Made by a program: the position numbers and the translations under genes. Shown here in pieces: positions 42,405 through 54,015 of a stretch of DNA of 64,000 bases. How positions within the stretch are numbered: position 1 is the stretch's first letter; the number at the start of each line of letters is the position of its first letter. The notes beneath the pieces were generated by a model. That model had not been told where the DNA came from and ran no database searches. It saw only the letters and a list, made by a program, of their open reading frames with translations. The stretch lies in the NCBI GenBank assembly GCA_019137255.1, contig WPDH01000034.1, positions 434,001 through 498,000 on the forward strand. The letters are read 5' to 3'. Source of the stretch: Corinectria fuckeliana. Lineage: Eukaryota > Ascomycota > Sordariomycetes > Hypocreales > Nectriaceae.

Positions 42405-45400
42405 TATATGGGACAGAGGCGGTAGATGTTTGTCCTGGCAGAAAGACAGCACAAGATGTGTAAGGATTGGGATCGCGAGGGGACTGCGCCAAGCTTATCC
42501 AACTAAGGGAATCATCTGTATTGTCTATCTACCGTGAAGGCGGGAAGAGCGAAGCCAGCTGCCGGGGGGGGGGAGGGGGGGAGGCTGAGGCTTTTGTGGG
42601 CGATACAGCCGATATCTGTGGCCAGCCCCCAAGTTTCGGCATGCTCAGCCCAGTTAGGCAGGCCAAAGGCTCCGGCCCAATGAGCCAGGGTCGGTTCTCG
42701 TGAAGCTGGCGGTTGCCAGGATTTCTAGGGTGAGCGGATGATGCGAGGGACTTCGGAGCGTAGGATTGGACTGGGATCCGAATCCCATATCCCACCAACA
42801 GTGTTACATAGCATGCAGTAGTTGCACTTTGAGGTCAGACGGTCAGCACTAGTACGCATCAGTCGACAGGGCGCTTAGCCGCCTGGCCTGCATTCGCTTT
42901 GGTGCGGTCGATCACTCTGTTTGTAGCGTGGGCTGAGAGGAAAATGTCACCGTCCGCTGACAATGCCTCTGCCGCTGTCACGGATATAGACCGTGGTACG
43001 GTACGCATTATGCTACGGAGCGTAGCTGTTGCCACTCGTCCTCCCGGCTCCCTATTAGTGCTCCGTCCGCAATGCACCTGTAGATCCCAGCATCTCCAGT
43101 CTGCAAAACTCGGCACATAAGCTAGGAAATTGGTGCCGCCTGGCTAAAAGCGGAGTTCCCGTATCTAGATGCCGTCGGCCTCACCCATCTACTCACGGAC
43201 AATGACAAACACCCCTCCCCCCTCCTGCTAGATGATGATGATGGACCAACAGTCGGCCCGGCCAATCGTGACCGGGGAGGCAGTCGACTAGCTGAGTCAC
43301 TTTGGCTCAAACTTCACAGTCACAAACTGTTAAGTAATCTACAGGTCCGGTTCTTCAACACAGGAAAGGCTAGCCAGGGCCGCATAAATTCAAGGACATT
43401 CTCCCAGACCCAGGTCCCTGACAGGGGCCTACGATCTCGAAGGTGGTCCCCTCCAGGCACCTCAACCGAAAGCTCGACTCGGCTCAACCCAAAAACTCTA
43501 GCATCCTCAACCCAGCCCAGCAACAGCTTAGCTGCTTAGAGCAGCAGGAGCTCAGCTCTAGAAACGGAAATGTCTTTTGATATGCTTGAGTTTCGTCTCC
43601 AAGTACTAGGTATCCTGAAACTAAATTTAAGTGACTTCTGATTAAGCCGGTGCAGCAGTGCTATGAAACAGCTCTCCATTCCTGAAAGATACCTCAATTT
43701 TCGGTACACCACAACACTTAAACATGTGTTCTCTCAGAATCCTCATCATTTATTTACCGTCATAGCTTCGTCCGAGCTAGAACCAAAGACCAGGCTCTTC
43801 CTTTCCACATTAAGACTACAGCTAAACACAGCTCGTCACTGCTTTAGTATACCCATAATCCGTCTAATCTTGTACTCGGCCGAGTCGCTGCCGTCTCGTG
43901 AGATGCCGGAAGAGTTCAAACCCATCAACGCGCATTTTTCCGCTGGAGTGCTTGGTGCGACTCCCAGCCCTGCAAGTACTCGACTTCCCATAGCTCTGGG
44001 AATGGACGCCGGTTCCTTTCGAGTCGTCTGCACTGCGCCGCTACACGCGTGAGTGGGAGTTCGGCAGGGCAGTAGACGAATTGCACGGGCAGATGCTCAT
44101 GTCAACAAGAAAGGCAAGGATTATGGTTCTGGAAACCTAGGTACATCTTTGGTGACCTTGACACCCGACCCCTTCAAGGCTTCGGTACAGTGGTCACGCA
44201 TACCCTGTCTTCGGATCGAGTTTCGTCCCTGCCGACCCGATGGATACTGCTACTTCGTCGGGCCTCGCGGCGAGGATCTCAGCTCCAAATGCTTCGGGGT
44301 GATCGATGCTGAATACAGCGGTCGCAAATGGGGATTGAGGTATATTCTAGGGAAAGATGGTATTGAGGGGCTGGCAAGTCGGGGCATGGAGACCGCACAA
44401 GGGCGTCATCAAGTTGTATGAAGATCTGGATGGGGATAGGAAGCTCAAGATGGTGTGGAAGCCGTTTGACTTTATGAACTTTAGGGAGGAACACAGATAT
44501 ATAGTCAGCATAGCCATCATCGGTCCGTAGTTATTGGTAGATGGTAGCATCCGTGCCTCTCTGTCCGTGACCGGCACCGTCGAAACGAAGCTCTGTATTG
44601 CGAGTTGGGGGGGTGCACCAAGTCGTGCATGACAACGGCGATCGACGAAGGGGACCCAAGCCCTGACCGGTCGGATGGCTTTGAGGGCATCTCTACGTAG
44701 GACACATGCCCCTTCACGTACGGCCTTGACGTCGGCGAGCGTCTCTACGCGAGGGTCAAGGCGCTCAAGATCTTCGAATGGCCCAGTGCCGAGTATGACG
44801 GTACACCCAAGTAGAACAAGGCCTATTATCGAAGGCGGCACCTGTCCAGATCTCGGTTTCATGCCGTCCAAGAAGGACTGGAATCTGGACCGCCTGGGCT
44901 CTTTTCTAAACTCCTCCCCATCCAACAGCTTTGTCGTTACTGCTGCTTAGCAAGCGACGATGGAGAGGCGCAGCTTGGGAAAAAGAGCAGACGTATACGG
45001 CTCAGCCTTCAGCATCCCCGTCGAAAGGCACCGGTGCCAAAAGAATCGTGTCGGCACCGTCCTCGTGAGACTCGACACGCAGATCCTACCCCAGCACCCG
45101 CGAAACCCAAGCCCCTGGAAGCCGTGGACGCCACTAGGCCTCGGGGCAGAAGGGGATGCTTTTACTAAGGGCGATTTCCTCCTGACTTGGACTTAGACTA
45201 AGGAGGCTATCAATGAGTTCCTACTGCTACTCGAGGAACATCATTCTCGCGAATTCTCGAGCAGGCTGCCGAGGACCAGCCGGGAGATAGTGCCCCGACA
45301 CTGGCCCAAAATCCAGCGAGGAATATGGCTGATGATATCGATGCACTGATGATGTAGTGAGGATGTTACCAGCCTGAACACCACCATTCTAGTATATCAG

Positions 45401-45757
45401 TGTAGGAGGAAGGTAGCATTTTAGAACTTGTATTAACCACGACGTTGTTCGCTTTGCCCAAATGGTATCCTCTATCTGTGTCCTTTCTCAGCCTCATGCT
45501 TTGCATTGTTTAACTTTTCCTGCATACTATCTTTGACTACCCTGCAGTAAAGCCTATTAGGCCTTAGAGATGAAGTTGACGGCCCAAGAAGGCCAGACTA
45601 GTTCACCGCTTCAGATCGCCCCCAATCCATAGAGGGACCCGGCACATCTCAAACACTTCGCTTATATCACAGAACAGATCTAGGAATCCTCCATGTTCCA
45701 TGGGAATACCTCTAGACGCCCGACACCGTTCTAAGCTCCCTTCCTGCATTGCCCATC
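42405..45757. other. gene-poor region with weak coding remnants
   Basis: No intact gene is supported in 3.3 kb. Between about 43.9 and 45.3 kb, plus-strand stretches look protein-like but are broken by stops and frame changes: SVQWSRIPCLRIEFRPCRPDG followed by GEDLSSKCFGVIDAEYSGRKWGLRYILG (about 44190-44370), TYGLDVGERLYARVKALKIFEW (about 44715-44780), and GTVLVRLDTQILPQHPRNP (about 45055-45110). I do not recognise the source. They may belong to one decayed gene. A run of Gs occurs near 42565-42580. Confidence 0.45.
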
Positions 45758-46907
45758 CTAGATCTTGCCAACTCCGGCACCCGCCTTGCAAATTTCGGAC
45801 ACGAGCCCCAATGATGTCAGTGTGTAGTTGTAGTCGACCCTGTCGAAATCTCCCTTTTGGGTAATATTGATCGAAGCCGGTCCCCAGTCGTTTTCTGCAC
45901 GCGAATGTCAGCAGTTGCTCCTCCTGCTTAGAAAGCTGTACACACCAGCACCGAGGTTCGCATATCCATCCAGCTCCTCATCGCCATAAACGCAAGTGTT
46001 TGGCGAATCCATCGGGACGACAAGGCCGTATGTGCTGAGGGCTTCCGTGGTGTTGCCGCGGAACACGTTGCCCTCGACGAGCACCTGGTTGTCCGACCGA
46101 CTGTGGATTGCCTGGTACAGGAAGTCTTCGTACAAGTTGTTGTAGATGTGCAGGTGACCGAAGCGGCCAGCTGGGCCACGGGTTCCCTCGTTTCTCCAGT
46201 AGTTGTGATGGTACGAGATGTGGAGATGCCCAAAGTCTTCTTCGCGGAGTGTGGGGTCGTTGCCGACAAGGGAAGACTTCCAGTGGTCGTGGAAGTAGTT
46301 CCATGACACTGTGATCCAATCGGAGCCGTGAATAATATCTATTTGGCCATCCTGCGTGTTATCAGTCAGCTTGCTTCATTGGTGGATCATATATGCTGGA
46401 CAAAGGAGAGAGCGTGGGGGAAAAACAGTGTAAGCATACATATTGGTCAGGTCCTTGGGAAATATCCGAGGCAAACTCGTTGTGGTCAATCCAGACCCGG
46501 GTGCTGTTGAGGATGGTGATGCAGTCGTTACCAAGGATATTGCTAATATTCAGGTTCTGCACAATGACGTTATCGCCTTTGTAGATATTCAACCCAGCAC
46601 CGGTGATGTGGGCAGACGATCCAACTCCGACAACAGACTTGTTAGAACCAATTGCGAGGCGTGATGGCATTGCGATCGTGCCATTCACCTTCACGATCTT
46701 GGGCTCCGTCCCAGCAACGGCTGCTCTCAGCTCCGCGACAGTCGAGACGTAGACAGTCTCGCCGCTCTGGCCGCCGGTGGTCTGGCCAATGGGGTTGCTC
46801 TCGGCGTAGCCTTCGATACTCCCGGCAACGAGCTTGCGGTAGTCGGAGGGGGACGCGCAGCTGAGGCTGACGAAGCCGTACAAGACGAGAGCAAGGTTGA
46901 GCTTCAT
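45758..46907 (-). CDS. secreted pectate lyase, PL1 family
   Basis: Three exons (46907-46440, 46351-45946, 45894-45758) give 336 aa with a signal peptide of about 18 residues. PL1 landmarks are in order: GxTTGGQSGETVYVSTVAELRAAV, the beta-helix segment with NILGNDCITI, WIDHNEF at 139-145, DIIHGSDWITVSWNYFHDHWKSSLVG with Ca-binding acidic residues, and TRGPAGRFGHLHIYNN carrying the conserved arginines (214, 219). The enzyme cleaves de-esterified homogalacturonan by beta-elimination in the cell wall. Introns are short with GTATGC and GTGTGT donors. The SDR and membrane-protein genes upstream lie on the same strand. The enzyme should be functional. Confidence 0.93.
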
Positions 46908-47000
46908 GGTGACAGCAAAGACAATATATGTCCTGTTCGCACTGTTTACAGGAATAATTGTCGAAAATTATAATGTCTTTGATACTTGGCCTCAAACCCT

Positions 47001-47014
47001 CGTATATATATACT
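47001..47014 (-). promoter_or_regulatory. possible TATA element of the pectate lyase gene
   Basis: A TATATATATA run about 96 bp before the ATG at 46907, within an AT-rich core. The position fits a strongly inducible fungal promoter. Confidence 0.4.
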
Positions 47015-47024
47015 TAAAGGTCGT

Positions 47025-47687
47025 GCGTTTGAACGTCTAACTAGAGATGTCCCGTAACATGGAGTTGTGCCCACAGATCCGACCCCAGTTGTACTTTCTT
47101 CCTAGTATGCGGAGAACCCTACCGGCAGAAGGAAATAGCACCAGTACCATCACTTCTCGCTGTTTTAGGTACATTCGGCTTCTTGGAGAAGTTCGCAAGC
47201 CAAAGATCAAAACATCCTCGCCATTTAACCGATTGTTGTGAATGGTGGAAACCTGTGTCTCCGTCGATCGTCGAGCAACCAAATGGTAGCATGCGCGTGC
47301 GGACGGTAGTATTTCGGTGTCTCGGCGGGATTAGAGTGGGAATTGCATGCTTTCAGCCCCTGTGCTCCTTGTCCAGGACTTCTCGATGACCTGAAAAGTG
47401 ATGAATGAGCGTTGAGAGGATTCCCCCATGATGCCTGCGGGGTAGGATTGTAGGATCACAGTCTTGACGGCATGCTGTGTTGAGGCTATGATCTAGCAAG
47501 GAGAAGTAAAGTTGCATTCGTTTATTCACCCATGTTGCGTATAAAAGAAGGAAGCTAGATGCGCGATTTTGAAGCATGCCTTGACGCAACTAATGCGGCC
47601 AGTGTGGTCGGTCTCTCACTTAATCTCACTAGACTGGGAACACTTGCCACCTTCAATTATTCGTCTCTGAGAACCCTCGGTATTCCT
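47025..47687. other. intergenic, no gene seen
   Basis: 660 bp between the pectate lyase promoter and the SDR stop codon. No supported ORF or repeat. Confidence 0.45.
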
Positions 47688-48482
47688 TTAAGAAGCCGAA
47701 TATCCACCGTCAACGAAGAGGGTCTGGCCAGTCACGGCAGCGCTCGCAGCGCTCGCCAGGTAAACAGCAGCCCCAGCAAAGTCCTCTGGCACCCCATTCC
47801 GTCCAATCATTGTCTTAGCCGCGTGCATCTCGACCTTCGAAGGATCTTTAAAGACAGCCTGAGCCAGAGGAGTGTTCACTAGGCCTGGTGCGATTGCATT
47901 GCATAGGACGCCCTGAGGAGACCAGGCCTCCGCTTGAGAGCGCGTCAACGACAGAAGACCGCCTTTGGAGGCGCCGTAAGCGCCGCTGTTACCAAACGCC
48001 CGGAACGATTGCTGGCTAAGGATGTTGATGATTCTCCCGCTTCCCCGCTCGGCCATTCGTGGACCGAATGCTTGTCCGAGGATGAAAGGTGCCGTGAGAT
48101 TGACCGCGATGGTGGTGTTCCAAATGTCTTCGGATACCTGATTCATGTGCGGACGATGATTCACTCCTGCAGCGTTGACAAGAATATCTGGAGTCCCGTG
48201 GGTAGACGTGATCTTTTCAATGGCAGCCTTCAAAGACGCGAGATCGGCGAGGTCGGCGGTGACGGCAGAGGCTTCGACGTCGAATGAGGCGATATGATCG
48301 ATTGTTTCGTTGAGAGGCTCTGGTCGGCGGGCAATAAGAACAACACGGCAACCAGCACGACCAAGGGCGATGGCCATGTCGCGGCCGATGCCAGAACTGC
48401 CACCAGTTACGATCGCTGTTTTGCCGGTGAGTCCGAACAAGGACTCCAGATAGCTTGGCACTCTTCCTATGTTCTGGGCCAT
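47688..48482 (-). CDS. short-chain dehydrogenase/reductase, sugar-acid type
   Basis: A single exon from the first ATG encodes 264 aa, the classical SDR length. The cofactor motif TGGSSGIG is at 26-33, NAAG at about 103-106, the catalytic Ser at about 156 and YxxxK as Tyr169/Lys173 (GAYGASK). The C-terminus VTGQTLFVDGGYS is typical. Overall wording (LFGLTGKTAIVTGG, AFGNSGAYGASKGG, SLTRSQAEAWSPQGV) is closest to gluconate 5-dehydrogenase or KduD-like 2-deoxygluconate dehydrogenases. An NAD(H)-dependent interconversion of a keto- and hydroxy-sugar acid is therefore likely. Its place next to a pectate lyase is consistent with uronate use but does not prove it. Confidence 0.85.
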   Translation of the reverse strand: MAQNIGRVPSYLESLFGLTGKTAIVTGGSSGIGRDMAIALGRAGCRVVLIARRPEPLNETIDHIASFDVEASAVTADLADLASLKAAIEKITSTHGTPDILVNAAGVNHRPHMNQVSEDIWNTTIAVNLTAPFILGQAFGPRMAERGSGRIINILSQQSFRAFGNSGAYGASKGGLLSLTRSQAEAWSPQGVLCNAIAPGLVNTPLAQAVFKDPSKVEMHAAKTMIGRNGVPEDFAGAAVYLASAASAAVTGQTLFVDGGYSAS

Positions 48483-48882
48483 CCTGCAATAGCCGAACAG
48501 AGGTTGTGGTGAGGGAAGAAGGGTTAGGTACGGGGAGGTGGTATTGTGGGATGTATCCAAGACAGATGTAGAGAAGTTTTGAGGGTATATCTAACTTGGC
48601 TATAAATGCAAGCGCCGGTTGGCGGGGGATATCGACAAGGGTTCCCCGCACCGGAGGAACAACTCACCCTGGGGCACCAATTGCTCACGAGAAACAGTCT
48701 CTGACCATTTATCTACATAAAGAGTCATTGGACTATGCTCCAAATAATCTTGAGCGCATTTCTTCCCTCACAGCAGGTCACACAGATGGAAAAGAGCGGA
48801 GGAAACGCCTACAATAAGTTTGAGGTAAATTTGTCAAAATTTAATAGGTTTCGCTTTGTATATAGGATACGAGAACCGTGAA

Positions 48883-50401
48883 CTAATTCTCTTGCTCTCC
48901 TGCATTGCCAATCTCCGACAGTGGCATTTGCATATCTCGATGGGAAGCGTAATATCCGCTAAAATTCAGATTCGTCTCAATGCTTATCGTCACCTCCTCC
49001 GTTCGTACAATCTGATTGCCCGTGGGGTTCAAAGCAGCCTGGCTTCCTGTCGAGTCTGTGCGACTGTGGCCTGGGTGAGACGCACCGCCGTCTCGCCAGT
49101 ATATCCACGAACCCGCAGGCTCCAGTGCCCAAGCATCTTGACGAGGTTCCTCGATTGAAGAAACCAGGCATTTCAATTTAGGCACAGGATTACTCGTGGT
49201 GACTATCGGGGCGGCCGCTTGGGAAATCTTCCGGAGGAGAGGCCGGAGTGCTGTGAGGGCGACAATCATGATCGAGACGCATAGTTCGGCAACGGGCCAG
49301 ATATCTTCCAGGCAGACCTCGATTAGCATCGTATCACAGCCTCGATATAAGTTCACTTACGGAGAGACACGCTGTCATATGTGTGAAAGAGCATCAGCAA
49401 GAACCTCACGCTACTCACGGCCATCGTGATGATACCCATGGCAAAGATTACGATAAGCCCGAGCTTTTCCTTTCGTGAAGGGAGTTGGACATTGCTGATT
49501 AATGGGAAAGGAAAGAGGAAGACTGCGGAAAGTAACATCGTTGTCGTTAGCATTGTCTTTCTGTGGTGCACGGCGGAGATCGCAATGTTCCAAGAGGCCG
49601 GCGTTGACTTACTCAAGGCTTCGGTCACGAAGTTCAGTGACCATTTGGTCTTCAGGAGGTCCATATTCAGATAGGAAACACAGGAATCTGGATCTAGTGA
49701 CCTGCCGAACCGATCTGCGTCAGTATGCAATGTAGCCGACAAAGAAGAAAATATTACCAATTGACGGCTGGGTTGGGTCCACACCAGAACGTATGAGCAA
49801 AGAGCGTAAAAAGAGAGCCGAAGACCGTGATGCCAGTGAGAACATGGAGCGCCGGCCGCATCCTATTACTCGATGGCGGTACGAGGTTATAGTATAGTGC
49901 GATGATGCTGAACTTGGGGAGATACAAGCCAACCTCGAAAAAGTAGGTGGATGCGAATCTGACCTGTGAACGGCAAAAGAATCCCATTAGCATGGGTGCC
50001 TTTGATGCTGGACCAATGCTCTCTTTCTGGCGGAGTGGGAGAGGGTATATAGTTTACAAAATGGCCAGCGTCCATGACTCACCTTGTAAACAGGTCCACT
50101 GGGTACATGGATCTCTTGCATGGAATCTAGGTGGTAGGATATCGTTTCGCATATTACCAGCGCCGAGGCTGATGCGAGGGCGGCAACTAGCCAATAGTCT
50201 GAAAGACTGAGGCGGTCTCGCCTTATTCGGAGTCGAACGTAAACGCGGGCGATGACGAGGAGATATGCCAACACCAGGAGGGTCCATTGGGTAATCTACG
50301 GTGCAGTCCTAGTCAGTAGAAGTCGCATTTGAGTGGCTATATGGCAGATGTCAGTACCGGGTGGCTTCAGAACTCACAATTACGTCCCCAGGAGACACCA
50401 T
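48883..50401 (-). CDS. SAT4/rhodopsin-like integral membrane protein (PTH11-related)
   Basis: Six exons (50401-50378, 50295-50083, 49963-49758, 49701-49613, 49522-49361, 49304-48883) join to 371 aa. Seven hydrophobic helices can be followed: ITQWTLLVLAYLLVIARVYVR; SDYWLVAALASASALVICETI; STYFFEVGLYLPKFSIIALYY; VLTGITVFGSLFTLFAHTFWC; EALIFLFPFPLISNVQ; LGLIVIFAMGIITMAVSSVRF; and IWPVAELCVSIMIVALTALRPLLRK. The LRxRRDRLSLSDYW loop and the Cys after helix 4 fit the fungal rhodopsin-domain/SAT4 family. The cytosolic C-tail is polar. The PTH11 group includes surface-sensing GPCR-like proteins. No CFEM domain is present. The last splice boundary is the least certain. Confidence 0.8.
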
Positions 50402-51610
50402 GTCGAACGCTGCCTTGTCAAAATGACCATGGGGAAAAACGGATGGAGGATTTGGCCCGAGGAACATAAAGGGCTGAAAGGGACACGAATGCAGGTAAAT
50501 ATAATGCATCTCCTCCTCGAACTTAGTGGACGGAGTTGGTTAGATGTGGCTGTCGTTGGTCATGGAGTCGGCCGTTGTTGCGCCAATGGCTTGAGCCACC
50601 AGATCGCTCGCTCCGATTTCCAATCTGGAGGAGCAAGAGGGGCAAGCATCAATACCGATGTTTGAACCAACAATGGCAAGACGAGGTACGACGCCATGCG
50701 ATGTCCCAGTATATTGTTGTATGCTACACTAATGCATGTAAGACTTGGCTATCAGCTAGAAGCATTCATCCCGAGCATCACAATGGAAGGATATTACAAA
50801 GTCCAATGAAACTCTGTTTTCAGTGGCGTCTATTGGACGGTTGCATCATGCCGGTGTCTGCCGAGCGGGACACAAACCCCATGATCGACCGGAATCGCGC
50901 CACCGGAGGAATGCAGCAAGCCTCATGCTAGTCGAAAGTAAGACTCGAGTTTGCTTTGGAGCGTGAGCTTAAACATTGATCGGGCCAGGCACAGAAAAAA
51001 GACGAAGTTTGACGAAACACGTTATGGTCCGTCTTCTTCAAGTGATAAGTCTTTTATCTTGACATCATTCTCCATAGCCAGACCTCATTATCTGCTTTAG
51101 ATGTCGTGTCCTTACGCAACATCTCACAACCTATTTGCGCCTCTCGTGATTACAGCTCATATTTGCAAAAATTGAGCTGCAAACCCGTAAGCGTCCGTTA
51201 GCCTTTGCCCCCGACCGCCTGAGTAGGTTAAGTGAGTGAAGAAACGACAAGCTTGCTCAGTGCTCTAGATACCGCAATGGTTCGAACACTACGGCATTTA
51301 CGTCAAGGAATATTTCCCGCTTATGAAAAGGAAGACTTGATCCTCAAGCTTGCTACCAGACTAGGGCTTCTCATGTCCGAAACCCAACGGCTGCTTCCTT
51401 CATCGGAGCGACCATCGAGGGTGGGCCACAAGGAGGGGGTTTGATGCGGCGAGTGGGCTTATGCAGCCACATCTATCATCGTGAGTTCTCCACATCGAAA
51501 CGGGGCGCGGAGTTAACCTACTTTGATCATTGAGGGTGTCACGAAACCGACGCCACCTCCAGCCTTCGGATGCCCCAATTCTGAGACGTCCGAGCTGTCA
51601 TATTGAACAT
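50402..51610. other. gene-poor interval
   Basis: No intact gene. A 55-codon ATG-started frame at 51277-51444 (MVRTLRHLRQGIFPAYEKEDL...) reads like a helical protein fragment, perhaps a regulator tail, but is too short to assign. Confidence 0.4.
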
Positions 51611-51672
51611 GTAGGCCAGTCTAGCACTTTGCACCAGCGTAGTGCGTATTGCCTTTTCTGCAGCTAGAAATG
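51611..51672 (+). repeat. dispersed 60-bp repeat, copy 2
   Basis: Begins GTAGGCCAGTCTAGCACTT and continues GCGTAGTGCGTATTGCC then CTGCAGCTAGAAAT. It shares the first half best with copy 1 (38779) and the second half best with copy 3 (53953). Confidence 0.75.
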
Positions 51673-51691
51673 AAATATGAGCCTCCAAATA

Positions 51692-52105
51692 TTACATGAA
51701 GAGAATGTACTCTGCAATGACGTTGACAGACATTAGATTATTTTCCGTCCTCTCTCCATTGCGATGGCCGCGAATAACATCACTCATCATTGGCGTGATC
51801 TCAGTGCCTCCAGCAATCATACCAAAGCGTCGAAGCACGTTGGGTGAGTAAACAAAAGCGCTGTTAGGTCCCCGGACGCGAATGATCTGGTCTATCTTGA
51901 GAAGACTAAACTGTCGTGTAATGCTGTCTTGTGGGTATGATTTGATTAGGAGCTCAATGTATCCGCGTTCCGCATCACCAGTTAAGATTTGTATAGGTGC
52001 GCACAACACCCTCGGAAATACCGTCCGGCTGGCGGATAAAAGCACCCGTACTAGTGAATTTGTCTTGGCTGCAATTTTGCTTTCTTGTTGCGTCTTACGC
52101 TGCAC
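51692..52105 (-). pseudogene. NADH-cytochrome b5 reductase fragment
   Basis: The frame contains GDAERGYIELLIKSYPQDSITR, RVRGPNSAFVYSPNVLRRFGMIAGGTEITPMM and NLMSVNVIAEYILF. These match the FAD-binding barrel end and the start of the NADH domain (typical GMIAGGTGITPML). The FAD motif just upstream, EGVVRTYT (normally VVRSYTPIS), lies in another frame, so there is a frameshift at about 51985-51995. The protein stops at 51692 and the C-terminal NAD-binding half is absent. Live enzymes supply electrons to cytochrome b5. The relic diverges from the MOSC gene. Confidence 0.8.
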
Positions 52106-52483
52106 AATATGAAGCTAAGGCAAGGTCGAGTTTTAGTCAGGTCGCCCCAGCCAGCACCTTGGTGAAGCTTCAAGCCACACCTAAGCGGCGCAAGTTGGAG
52201 GTTATCGAGGACCAGCATTAGGCAATCAACTATCCTGATGCAGTTTAGCCCATGACGATCGCAGGTGCTTCACTGCAAGACTCCGTGTCGGTATTCCGTA
52301 TCTGGTGCGATTAGCCTGGTTCACTAGTTCGATGTCGACATTGTCCTTCCAACAAAATGGCGCTTCATCTATGTTGTTAGGAAGCGCCCATCCTGACCCG
52401 TTCAAAATAAAGTCATTTGCCGCCTTCCCCTTGCCGTCCTTCGATCTGATTGCTCAACGCTTCATCCTTCCCAGGCTTCCTCA

Positions 52484-53739
52484 ATGCATGACCCGACCAC
52501 GGCTACCGTCAGTGCCTTAAGCCTCGCCCTGGTGGGCGCTATCGTGTACCTCTTTTTGTCATCCACCAAGTCACATCGGGAAGAGCTGCAAATTACACAG
52601 GTCAGATGCCTCGAACAGCCGAGTCAGAAGACTAGCTTATTAAACAACATCACAGCTGTATGTGTACCCGATCAAGGGGATTCGAGGCTGCACATTGAAG
52701 AAGGCATACATCGGCCAGTATGGTCTCATCGGAGACAGAACCTTCTGCTTGCAGAAGGTTCAGCGCGATGACGATGGTGTGAGATACGACACGATGTTGA
52801 TTGGCTACCATTTACAGCTGGCCCTCTTCGTGGCGTCCATTGACTACAATAACGGCGAGGTTGCGGTGGAGTGGAAGGGACGCGGGACTAATTTCGATAC
52901 GGCAAAGGACGTCCACACACCAGACACGATTTGGTTCCCCTTGAAGCCATCCACGAATGGAAGCTCCACGCTGGAGGTGAGCCTTCACACTAGTTCAACC
53001 TCGGCCTACGACATGGGCGATGCCTTTGCAACCTGGTTCGCCGATCGTCTCGGATTTGAGGTGAGGCTGGTCTTCATCGGCGACGGCTCAAGGCCAGTGC
53101 TCGGATCTTTGGCGCCGAATAGCGCGGGCGGACTGAGACGAGCCAGGTTGCTTCACCGTGCCCGGACTCTGCTACCATTCTTGGCCTACCCGGCGGAGCG
53201 GCTGGCTTTCAACGACATTGCGCACTACCTGGTGGTCACTGAGGAGTCAAACGACCAAGTGTCATCTCGGCTTGCGGATGAGTGCAAAATGGACGTCACC
53301 AAGTTTCGACCAAACATCGTCGTCAAGGGCGCATCGGCACCATATGTCGAGGACTTCTGGGGAGAACTGACCTTCTCGGGTGGGTTGCAGATGGCCCTCA
53401 CGGCCAATTGCTATCGTTGCCAGAGCATCACGGTTGACTATAGCACCGGTGCTACGGCCACTGACGACCGAGGCATGGCGTGGAAGAAGCTTAACAAGGA
53501 TCGGAGGGTTGATGCTGGAGCTAAATACAGTCCCGTCTTTGGGCGATATGGCTACTGCTTCGGAGATGTTGCTGGTGAAACGTTGGAAGTTGGGCAGGGA
53601 GTTGCTGTAACCCATGTGAATGAAAAGAGAACAACTTTCGGTGAGCTTCATTCTGTGCCTGTCAATCATTGTTGCTTTGCTAATTTGGATTGCAGATTGG
53701 CCACAGCTCACTACTTTTGGGACAAGTCAGAAGAAGTGA
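52484..53739 (+). CDS. membrane-anchored MOSC-domain protein (mARC-like)
   Basis: Three exons (52484-52600, 52656-53640, 53696-53739) give 381 aa. Residues about 9-26 (SALSLALVGAIVYLFLS) form an N-terminal anchor. The MOSC N-terminal beta-barrel begins LYVYPIKGIRGCTLKKAYIG after the first splice and contains GLIGDRTFCL. The MOSC domain includes HYLVVTEESND, KFRPNIVVKGASAPYVEDFW and the Cys-containing cofactor loop NCYRCQSITVDYSTG (Cys291, Cys294). mARC enzymes bind molybdenum cofactor through a MOSC cysteine and reduce N-hydroxylated compounds with cytochrome b5 and its reductase. A decayed b5 reductase lies 380 bp upstream in divergent orientation. Substrate is unknown. The residue set suggests an active protein. 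Confidence 0.85.
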
Positions 53740-53952
53740 GGGAACCATGCCTGGTGCAGACATGTCAGACTGGATGGAGTGTGTAGCCACTTGTAGAGCA
53801 CAGGAATACATAAGCGAAAAGCAAACGAGGTCAATATATGTATTTCTAGAGTCCAACCTATCGGTGTACAAGCTGAGCTTGTTGAAGCTTCAAAACGGTG
53901 AAGCATGGTGTCCTGCTACGATGCCGAAGTCAGCAGTCATCACATTCAGCCT

Positions 53953-54015
53953 TTAGGCCACTCTCGCGTTTAGCATCATAGTAGGGCGTATTACCTTTGG
54001 CTGCAGCTGGAAATA
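53953..54015 (+). repeat. dispersed 60-bp repeat, copy 3
   Basis: Begins TTTAGGCCACTCTCGCGTTTAG and continues with GGGCGTATTACC, then CTGCAGCTGGAAAT. It is the most diverged copy in the first half but nearly matches copy 2 in the second half. Confidence 0.65.

Noticed and set aside
44347..44925. 192-codon minus-strand frame
   Set aside because: Begins at a non-ATG codon, has no domain and overlaps protein-like segments of the other strand.
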